Of a DNA stretch of 6,244 nt, positions 1-5,505 are shown piece after piece (position 1 is the first letter of the stretch; the number at the start of each line of letters is the position of its first letter). The DNA comes from Bacteroidota bacterium (GTDB lineage Bacteria > Bacteroidota > Bacteroidia > Flavobacteriales > Flavobacteriaceae). Where the stretch lies: positions 1 through 6,244 of the forward strand of contig JAEWLN010000107.1 in assembly GCA_023457535.1 (NCBI GenBank), read 5' to 3'. The notes below the pieces were generated by a model, which did not search any database, was not told the origin of the DNA, and worked only from the letters and a program-made list of their open reading frames with translations. The translations under genes and the position numbers were made by a program.

Positions 1-705
1 AATGCGGTATGCACCGGATCGGAACGCGTATCAACGTGGATGCGCGCCGACAAATACGAACACGAGGTCGAAAATCTGAAAAACCTCGAGGAGCAGCCCA
101 TCATCGCATTCAAAAAAGATTTTTTGCGTTGGATGCTCTCCGACGGTGCCGGTGCGGTGCTGCTCGAAAACGCGCCGCGTCCCGATGCGATTTCGCTCAA
201 GATTGAATGGATGGACGCTTATTCGTACGCGCACGAGCTTGAAGCCTGCATGTACGCAGGAGGCGACAAACTCCCCGACGGATCGATCAAGCCCTGGAGC
301 GATTACCATCCGGACCAATGGCTCAACGAATCGGTATTTTCGATCAAGCAGGATGTCAAATTGCTCGATGAGCACATTTTGGTAAAAGGTGCAGAGAGTA
401 TGGCTGCGGCGCTTCAAAAGAATGGCGTGACCTCGGATCAGATCGATTATTTCCTTCCGCACGTCTCTTCACATTATTTTGTGACGGGTCTCAAAAAGTC
501 GCTTGAGGAAAAGGGCGTAGGCGTAGCGGATGACAAATGGTTCATGAATCTGGCGCGTGTCGGAAATGTAGGATCGGCGTCGATTTACCTCGCACTCGAG
601 GAGTTGTTCAATTCGGGAAAACTGCAACGCGGACAAAAAATCCTGTTGTCGGTACCTGAAAGCGGCCGTTTTTCATTTGCGTACGCCTATCTAACAGTCT
701 GCTGA
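1..705 (+). CDS. Beta-ketoacyl-ACP synthase III (FabH-like), partial, 5' end missing
   Basis: This is the C-terminal 234 residues of a thiolase-fold ketosynthase of the FabH/KAS III type. Such enzymes condense an acyl-CoA or acyl-ACP starter with malonyl-ACP in the cytoplasm. The frame is open to base 1, so the ATG at 40 is an internal Met and not the start. Visible signatures, numbered from the window edge, are SDGAGAVLLE (47-56), LPHVSS with the catalytic His at about 154 (codon 460-462), and GNVGSAS with the catalytic Asn at about 189 (codon 565-567). By FabH spacing, the nucleophilic Cys should lie a few tens of residues before the window. The usual FabH ACP-docking PHQAN motif is replaced by PHVSS. 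Its TGA shares one base with the ATG of the next gene, so the two are probably translationally coupled. It could be the DarB-like synthase of dialkylresorcinol formation or a chain-initiating KAS III; the fragment does not decide. The family call is firm; the pathway role is inferred. Confidence 0.88.
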   Translation, partial: NAVCTGSERVSTWMRADKYEHEVENLKNLEEQPIIAFKKDFLRWMLSDGAGAVLLENAPRPDAISLKIEWMDAYSYAHELEACMYAGGDKLPDGSIKPWSDYHPDQWLNESVFSIKQDVKLLDEHILVKGAESMAAALQKNGVTSDQIDYFLPHVSSHYFVTGLKKSLEEKGVGVADDKWFMNLARVGNVGSASIYLALEELFNSGKLQRGQKILLSVPESGRFSFAYAYLTVC

Positions 706-1136
706 TGGAAGCGCGTGCCTTATTTGGCAAGGATTTCGTCGAAAACCTGTTGCCGCAAAAGTTTCCGTTCGTCATGGTGGACAAGCTTTTTTCGTACGAT
801 GAAACGCAAATCGTGACCGGATTTAAAGTCGTGCCCGATAATATTTTTTGCGCCGACGGCTTTTTCCGCGAACCCGGCCTGGTCGAACACATGGCGCAAT
901 CCGTGGCATTGCATACGGGCTACCAGTTTTATTTGAAGCAGGAGGCCGCGCCAACGGGTTACATCGGATCGATTTCAGGTATTGAAATTAAACAATTGCC
1001 CGCCGTGGGCGACGAAATACAAACCGAAGTAAAAATTCTGCAAGAGTTTGGTGGCATTACATTAGTAGAAATCGACACTAAATTAAACGGACAAACTATC
1101 GCTTCTGGGCAAATGAAAACCGTACTGGCCAAATGA
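705..1136 (+). CDS. 3-hydroxyacyl-ACP dehydratase-like hotdog protein (first of a tandem pair)
   Basis: This 143-residue single hotdog domain protein is related to FabZ and to the ApeI/ApeP dehydratases of aryl polyene loci. The expected reaction is removal of water from a 3-hydroxyacyl-ACP in the cytoplasm. Near the N-terminus, LLPQKFPFVMVDKL (15-28) matches the FabZ LPHRxPFLLVDR block, with Gln18 where His is usual. The active-site helix region reads DNIFCADGFFREPGLVEHMAQS (roughly 45-66). It keeps a Glu (E61) before MAQ but shows no GHFP His. The length fits the family. The ATG at 705 overlaps the preceding TGA as TGATG, which fixes the start. The end overlaps the next gene by four bases (ATGA). 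It shares the same blocks with the downstream protein, so the two are probably paralogues that may form a heteromer. It could instead be a non-catalytic partner, because the canonical His is not visible. Confidence 0.8.
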   Translation: MEARALFGKDFVENLLPQKFPFVMVDKLFSYDETQIVTGFKVVPDNIFCADGFFREPGLVEHMAQSVALHTGYQFYLKQEAAPTGYIGSISGIEIKQLPAVGDEIQTEVKILQEFGGITLVEIDTKLNGQTIASGQMKTVLAK

Positions 1137-1606
1137 TTATGGAACTGGACACGATCGATATCAAGGACTTTCTGCCGCACCGTGCGCCCATGCTCATGGT
1201 GGACAGGCTTGTGCGTCTCGACCACGAAATTGTCGAAACGCTTTTTGAGATACGCCCCGACAATATTTTCGTATCGGATGGCTTTTTTGCAGAAGCCGGG
1301 CTGATCGAAAATGCGGCGCAAACCTGTGCGGCCATCGTCGCCAAAGGCTATTTTACCGATGACGCCGACGAAGTTCGCAACGACGTATCGGTTATCGGGT
1401 TCATCAGCGCGCTCAAAACGCTGCATATCCATGCGCGTCCGGCCGTTGGAAGCAAAATCGGCACGCTGGCGACATTCATTTCCAAATTCGTCACCGACGA
1501 TTACACGCTGTGCACCATGCGCTGCCAAACCACTTGCGACGGACAAGCGCTGCTCGAAGGCGAAATCAACCTGTTCATCCAACAACAGCCTGTCGCAGCA
1601 AAATAA
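1133..1606 (+). CDS. 3-hydroxyacyl-ACP dehydratase-like hotdog protein (second of a tandem pair)
   Basis: This 157-residue hotdog-fold protein is a paralogue of the one just upstream. FLPHRAPMLMVDRL (13-26) is a clear FabZ/ApeP-type N-terminal block with His16. PDNIFVSDGFF (42-52) followed by GLIENAAQT (56-64) is the equivalent of the FabZ active-site loop and helix, with Glu59 in the place of the catalytic acid. As in the neighbour, no GHFP His is seen; Gly-Phe-Phe occupies that area. The start at 1133 makes the common ATGA overlap with the previous stop. A second Met at 1139, two codons later, is an equally possible start, and there is no Shine-Dalgarno sequence to choose between them. The protein probably acts with its neighbour on ACP-bound chains of a pigment or lipid pathway. 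Whether both members are catalytic cannot be told from sequence alone. The tail after residue 148 is Gln-rich and probably disordered. Confidence 0.8.
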   Translation: MIMELDTIDIKDFLPHRAPMLMVDRLVRLDHEIVETLFEIRPDNIFVSDGFFAEAGLIENAAQTCAAIVAKGYFTDDADEVRNDVSVIGFISALKTLHIHARPAVGSKIGTLATFISKFVTDDYTLCTMRCQTTCDGQALLEGEINLFIQQQPVAAK

Positions 1607-1645
1607 TATCAACCTCAGGTTTTTTCCTGGAAAAAGCATAGTCAC
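1607..1645 (+). promoter_or_regulatory. Only intergenic gap of the operon, with a near-perfect palindrome
   Basis: These 39 bases are the only non-coding stretch in the window. Bases 1621-1635 read TTTTTCC-T-GGAAAAA, two perfect 7-base arms around one central base. An overlapping short inverted repeat, CAGG-TTTTTT-CCTG, spans 1616-1629. Neither is followed by a T-tract, so a rho-independent terminator is not supported. No clear Bacteroidota promoter (TTTG around -33 with TAnnTTTG around -7) is seen. It could be a protein-binding site, a translation-modulating element for the gene starting at 1646, or chance in AT-rich spacer. Confidence 0.3.
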
Positions 1646-2050
1646 ATGAAAAAGAACGAAGTACCTCAGGACGACGGCAATCTTTCCAAAAGTAACATGA
1701 AGGAATTGGTTTACGCCACCGATGAAAACGGCAATTACACCACAGAACTCAGTTCAGGATGGGAACCAAAAACCATCGCATTGTCCAATTCACTTGACGA
1801 AATCAACGAACGCATCGCCGGTGCCATCGCACGCGTAAAAGCCGGCCAGGCCAGTCCGATCGTCTATTTTATGGAGTTGAACAAAATGGATCTGAACATT
1901 CTGGCGGGTTATGTCGGGATGTGGAAATGGCGCATCAAGAAACATTTTAAGCCCAAGGTCTTCAAGGGTCTCAGCGACAGTGTGCTTCAGCGCTACGCCG
2001 ATGCATTTGAGATCCCGCTTTCCGAACTTAAGAAATTCAAACCCGAATAA
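1646..2050 (+). CDS. Small conserved-looking protein with putative helix-turn-helix C-terminus
   Basis: This 134-residue soluble protein has no signal peptide and no membrane segment. The N-terminal 18 residues are polar and probably disordered. KELVYATDENGNYTTELSSGW (19-39) looks like a small beta hairpin region. A helix-rich part with INERI and AIARVKAGQASPIVYFM (53-76) follows. Residues 81-132 (ILAGYVGMWKWRIKKHFKP, then LQRYADAFEIPLSELKKF) have the spacing and character of an XRE-type helix-turn-helix, where a Tyr-Ala-Asp-Ala-Phe helix and IPLSEL would match the fourth and fifth helices. From memory, similar short proteins sit in flexirubin-type clusters of Bacteroidota, with no assigned function. 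The ATG at 1646 follows the gap; an in-frame Met at 1697 (residue 18) is a possible alternative start just before the conserved-looking part. The TAA shares one base with the next ATG (TAATG). It could be a local regulator or a structural partner of the BtrH-like protein. Confidence 0.75.
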   Translation: MKKNEVPQDDGNLSKSNMKELVYATDENGNYTTELSSGWEPKTIALSNSLDEINERIAGAIARVKAGQASPIVYFMELNKMDLNILAGYVGMWKWRIKKHFKPKVFKGLSDSVLQRYADAFEIPLSELKKFKPE

Positions 2051-3048
2051 TGGAACTCGGATTTACCCACCATCAATCGGCGCACTGCGAAAACGGCGTC
2101 GCCTCGAATTTGCTCAGGCACAACGGATTTGACATTAGTGAACCGATGATCTTTGGAATCGGGTCGGGACTGTTTTTTGTTTACATCCCGTTTTTAAAAG
2201 TCAATCACGCACCGGCAATTTCATACCGTCCGATGCCGGGCACGATTTTCAACAAAGCCGCAAAGCGATTGGGTTTTGAGGTGAAACGCGTCAAATTTTC
2301 GAATCCGAAATTGGCCGAAAAAGCGCTGGACGAAAACCTCAGAAATAACATTCCAACCGGATTGCAGGTAGGCGTTTACGGACTCACCTATTTTCCCGAC
2401 GAATACCGCTTCCATTTCAACGCGCACAATTGCGTGGTTTACGGCAAGACCGATACCCATTATCTGGTCAGCGATCCGGTCATGCAGCACGTGACCACGC
2501 TCACGCACAAGGAGCTGGAAAAGGTACGGTTTGCCAAGGGGGCATTTGCGCCGCGCGGACAAATGTATTACCCTACGTCGATTCCAAAAGCTTCGGATTT
2601 GCCGCAAGCTATCCTGCGTGGAATACGCGAAACATGCCGCGACATGCTGGCTCCTGTGCCGTTTGTCGGGGTAAAGGGAATTCGCACCGTGGCCAGGCGG
2701 ATCCCAAAATGGGCTGCCAAACACGGTCCCAAAGTGACCAATCATTATTTGGCGCAACTCGTGCGCATGCAGGAAGAAATTGGCACCGGAGGCGGCGGCT
2801 TCAGGTTTATTTATGCCGCTTTTTTGCAGGAAGCTGCTGTCATTTTGAAAAAAGATGAATTAAAAGCGCTATCTTTAGAGATGACCAGGATTGGTGATTT
2901 GTGGCGCGACTTTGCGGTCAACGCATCGCGTGTCTACAAAAACAGGAGTACCCAAACCGATGTATACAATGCGCTGTCCGTTGAAATGCTCTACATAGCC
3001 GATCTCGAAGAGATGTTCTTCAAAAAATTAAAAAAAGCCATTGCCTGA
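2050..3048 (+). CDS. BtrH-like acyltransferase candidate (BtrH_N plus DUF4872 type)
   Basis: This 332-residue cytoplasmic protein has a papain-like N-terminal domain of the BtrH_N type. BtrH in butirosin biosynthesis moves an acyl group from an ACP onto an aminoglycoside. The Cys-containing motif AHCENG places Cys13 near the N-terminus, followed by ISEPMIFGIGSGLFF (29-43). A His in FNAHNCVVYG (His126) and an Asp in LVSDP (Asp142) complete the likely catalytic set. The C-terminal half is helical and includes a Gly-rich GTGGGGFRFIYAAFLQEAA segment (245-263), as expected of the DUF4872-like part. The start is fixed by the TAATG junction. Its end overlaps the ABC ATPase gene by eight bases. In this context, a plausible job is transfer of a polyene or fatty acyl chain from ACP to an alcohol, phenol or amine acceptor. 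Peptidase or hydrolase activity remains possible. The family call is good; the substrate is inferred. Confidence 0.83.
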   Translation: MELGFTHHQSAHCENGVASNLLRHNGFDISEPMIFGIGSGLFFVYIPFLKVNHAPAISYRPMPGTIFNKAAKRLGFEVKRVKFSNPKLAEKALDENLRNNIPTGLQVGVYGLTYFPDEYRFHFNAHNCVVYGKTDTHYLVSDPVMQHVTTLTHKELEKVRFAKGAFAPRGQMYYPTSIPKASDLPQAILRGIRETCRDMLAPVPFVGVKGIRTVARRIPKWAAKHGPKVTNHYLAQLVRMQEEIGTGGGGFRFIYAAFLQEAAVILKKDELKALSLEMTRIGDLWRDFAVNASRVYKNRSTQTDVYNALSVEMLYIADLEEMFFKKLKKAIA

Positions 3049-3808
3049 TTCCGTTTTGCAACCCATTATTCAAATAAATGACCTGGCCAAGAAGTACAAA
3101 GATGCCGAATTCTATTCTTTGAACCACTTCTCGCTCGACATCCTTAAAGGCGAAGTTTTTGGTTTGCTTGGGCCGAACGGTGCCGGTAAGAGTACGTTGA
3201 TCTCCATTTTGTGCGGACTTATCGATCCAACGTCCGGACATTTTACGATCGACGGCCGAACGTACGCCCAGGATGCATTCGGGATCCGCAAAATCATTGG
3301 CGTGGTCCCGCAGGAATATGCATTGTATCCGACGATGACCGCGCGTGAAAACCTGATGTATTTTGGCAGCATGTATGGATTAAAAGGGCGCGGCCTCAAA
3401 GAGCGCGTCAGTGAAAGTCTGGATTTTCTAGGGTTGTTGAATTTTGCGGACAGACGCGTGGAAACCTTTTCAGGCGGAATGAAACGCCGTGTCAACCTGA
3501 TTGCGGGAATCCTGCATGAACCCAAGGTTTTGTTTCTCGATGAGCCAACTGTTGGCGTCGATGTCCAATCCAAAAATGCCATCATCGAATACCTGCTCAG
3601 GCTCAATGCCAATGACACGACCATTGTTTATACGTCGCATCATTTGGCAGAGGCGCAGGAATTTTGTACCGATATCGCTATTGTCGATCAAGGTCGTGTG
3701 TTTGCCAAAAATACGCCGCAGGCACTGATCGACCAAACGCCAAACGCCAAAGACCTGGAAGACGTTTTTTTATCTTTAACCGGAAAAGGATTGCGCGATG
3801 TGGTATAA
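3041..3808 (+). CDS. ABC transporter ATP-binding protein (ABC-2 exporter type)
   Basis: This 255-residue nucleotide-binding subunit powers the permease encoded next to it. All core motifs are present: Walker A GPNGAGKST (44-52), Q-loop Gln91 in VVPQE, signature FSGGMKRR (143-150), Walker B VLFLDEPT (163-170) followed by the D-loop VGVD, and the H-loop His200 in TSHH. FSGGM in place of LSGGQ and the VGVDVQS stretch are common in CcmA/NatA/DrrA-like ATPases that serve ABC-2 permeases. The start is unusual. A TAA at 3029-3031 closes the frame upstream, and no in-frame ATG precedes the domain. TTG at 3041 is therefore the best start, and TTG at 3056 the only near alternative. The gene overlaps the preceding one by 8 bases and the permease gene by 11. 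It is likely a cytoplasmic homodimer bound to the permease. Confidence 0.93.
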   Translation: MPDSVLQPIIQINDLAKKYKDAEFYSLNHFSLDILKGEVFGLLGPNGAGKSTLISILCGLIDPTSGHFTIDGRTYAQDAFGIRKIIGVVPQEYALYPTMTARENLMYFGSMYGLKGRGLKERVSESLDFLGLLNFADRRVETFSGGMKRRVNLIAGILHEPKVLFLDEPTVGVDVQSKNAIIEYLLRLNANDTTIVYTSHHLAEAQEFCTDIAIVDQGRVFAKNTPQALIDQTPNAKDLEDVFLSLTGKGLRDVV

Positions 3809-5078
3809 AATCTACATGTCCGTGCTTAAGGAAATCCTGCTGCTCAGGCGCGATCTGGGCGGAGCGATTATCTTGTTTATCATGCCGCTCGTCCTGGTGA
3901 TCACCGTGACGCTGATCCAGGACAGTACATTTAAACAAACCGGCAACGCACGCATCCCAATTTTACTCGTCGACCAGGATGGCGGGAAGGTTGCTGAATC
4001 CGTCCTCGAAAACCTTGAAAAGAGCAGTGCGTTCGAAGTAATCACCCGCTTTGGCAATCATCCGATTACCGATGCACAGGCCAAGGCGGCTGTTTTTAAA
4101 GGAAAATACCAGATGGCAATCGTGATTCCTGCTCATTTGAGCGACGATCTTCAGGCTAAGATAGACCAGAACGTCAATAAGATCATGAGTAGTTTTGGTG
4201 TTGGCGACTCAACTTTGGCAGGCGATAAGAAGCAAATTACACAAAAAGAAGTTAAATTGTATTTTGATCCTGCCGTTCAGATCAGTTTCAAAAACGGCGT
4301 GATGAGTGCGATAGACAAAATGATTTCCCAAATAGAAACGCAGTCAATTTATGCTGCTTTCAAGGACCAATTGGGTGAAGGTGATTTTGCGTTCGAACAG
4401 CAAAATTTCATCAACTTCAAGGAAATCGTCCCGACCATTGGAAACACTGCCGCCAAACCGAATTCAGTACAACACAATGTACCGGCATGGACACTTTTTG
4501 CGATGTTTTTTATCGTAATTCCGCTGTCGATCAACATCGTCAAGGAGAAAAACCAGGGTACTTTTGTAAGGCTGCGCACCAATCCGGTCCGCTCATGGGT
4601 GGTCATGGCAGGGAAAACCATTACATATCTCATCATTTGCATGCTGCAGTTTTATATGATACTGGCCGTGGCCATTTTCGTTTTCCCGCATCTGGGCTTG
4701 CCGCCTTTGCACTTGAATTTCAGTCTTGCGCTCATGAGCTTAGTCGCACTTTTCTCCGGATTTGCGGCCATAGGTTACGGAATTCTCGTAGGGACGCTTG
4801 CCAAAACGCAGGAACAGTCCGCGCCGTTCGGATCCACGAGCGTCATCATTCTCGCGGCTATAGGAGGTGTGTGGGTACCGGTTTTTGCAATGCCGGACGT
4901 CATGCAGATCGTAGCCAAATGCTCACCCATGAATTGGGGACTCAATGCGTTTTACGACGTTATTTTGCGACACGCCCACATTGTCGATATACTGCCGGAA
5001 ATCGCATTGTTATTCTCATTTTTCCTGCTAACCACCACCATCGCGCTTTTATATGACAAGAAAAAAAGAACTGTATAA
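3798..5078 (+). CDS. ABC-2 type transporter permease
   Basis: This 426-residue inner-membrane subunit has the ABC2_membrane_3 layout. One transmembrane segment is near the N-terminus (about 20-40). A large extracytoplasmic domain of about 190 residues (41-230) follows, then five more segments at about 231-248, 275-296, 309-334, 346-365 and 401-419. The charged loop KEKNQGTFVRLRTNPVRSW (249-267) is the usual cytoplasmic coupling region. The SPMNWGLNAFYD stretch (376-387) before the last segment is typical of the family. The ATG at 3798 lies inside the end of the ATPase gene, and the last 26 bases overlap the thioesterase gene. With the ATPase it should form an exporter; the cargo is probably the lipid-like or polyene product of this operon or an intermediate. 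The substrate cannot be read from the sequence. A drug/lipid exporter of the YhiH/DrrB type is the general alternative. Confidence 0.9.
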   Translation: MWYKIYMSVLKEILLLRRDLGGAIILFIMPLVLVITVTLIQDSTFKQTGNARIPILLVDQDGGKVAESVLENLEKSSAFEVITRFGNHPITDAQAKAAVFKGKYQMAIVIPAHLSDDLQAKIDQNVNKIMSSFGVGDSTLAGDKKQITQKEVKLYFDPAVQISFKNGVMSAIDKMISQIETQSIYAAFKDQLGEGDFAFEQQNFINFKEIVPTIGNTAAKPNSVQHNVPAWTLFAMFFIVIPLSINIVKEKNQGTFVRLRTNPVRSWVVMAGKTITYLIICMLQFYMILAVAIFVFPHLGLPPLHLNFSLALMSLVALFSGFAAIGYGILVGTLAKTQEQSAPFGSTSVIILAAIGGVWVPVFAMPDVMQIVAKCSPMNWGLNAFYDVILRHAHIVDILPEIALLFSFFLLTTTIALLYDKKKRTV

Positions 5079-5505
5079 AGAGGCTACGCAACTTGTAGTG
5101 TCGCACGAATTGCGCGTGCGCTTTAATGAAACGGACCCGTTAGGGATCGTGTGGCACGGCAACTACATCAAATATTTCGAAGACGGACGCGAAGCTTTCG
5201 GCCGCAAGCACGGTATTTCGTATCTCGATGTGATGGAAAACGGCTTTAGCACGCCCGTTGTAAAATCGGTATGCGAGCACAAACTGACCCTCAAATACGG
5301 CGATGTAGCGCGTATCGAAACGACCATTGTCGATACACCCGCAGCCAAAATGATATTTACGTATAAAATCTACAATCCGGCCGGGGAGGTTGCCTGCTCA
5401 GGTGAGACCGTACAGGTATTCCTGGATCGCAACGGCGAACTTCAACTCACCAATCCACCATTTTACGTGGCCTGGAAGCAATCGGTGGGACTTTCAACAC
5501 CATGA
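5053..5505 (+). CDS. Acyl-CoA/acyl-ACP thioesterase, YbgC/FcbC-like (4HBT hotdog family)
   Basis: This 150-residue hotdog-fold hydrolase cleaves acyl thioesters in the cytoplasm. The diagnostic block is VRFNETDPLGIVWHGNYIKYFEDGREAF (22-49). It contains the catalytic Asp28 and the WHGNY element (34-38) that correspond to the D-x-x-G-x-V-x-H-x-N-Y signature of 4-hydroxybenzoyl-CoA thioesterase and YbgC. The length is typical. The chosen ATG lies 26 bases inside the permease gene; the first 15 or so residues are a polar lead-in, so translation probably depends on the upstream gene. The stop overlaps the next start as ATGA. In aryl polyene loci a thioesterase of this broad type accompanies the ketosynthases. 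It may release the chain or edit stalled acyl-ACPs. The family assignment is firm; the substrate is inferred. Confidence 0.9.
   Translation: MTRKKELYKEATQLVVSHELRVRFNETDPLGIVWHGNYIKYFEDGREAFGRKHGISYLDVMENGFSTPVVKSVCEHKLTLKYGDVARIETTIVDTPAAKMIFTYKIYNPAGEVACSGETVQVFLDRNGELQLTNPPFYVAWKQSVGLSTP

Noticed and set aside
40..705. ATG at 40 as the true start of the first gene
   Set aside because: The frame is open to base 1, and the KAS III would lack its whole N-terminal half including the active-site Cys. The gene is cut by the window edge.
1616..1635. Rho-independent terminator
   Set aside because: The stems are short and AT-rich, no U-tract follows, and the next gene begins 10 bases later in the same direction.
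959..1645. Long minus-strand open frame (228 codons) opposite the second dehydratase
   Set aside because: It lies antisense to well-supported genes with clear hotdog motifs, and its translation shows no recognisable domain. It is best explained as a shadow of codon bias.
1646..2050. Possible acyl carrier protein, from LSDSVLQRYADAFEIPLSEL resembling an ACP DSL helix
   Set aside because: The rest of the protein does not have ACP length or helix order. The Ser context lacks the usual Gly-x-Asp-Ser-Leu, and the region fits an HTH-type helix pair better.
3112..3624. Minus-strand open frame opposite the ABC ATPase
   Set aside because: It is antisense to a gene with all ABC motifs, and its product is Arg/Ser/Pro-rich with no domain character.
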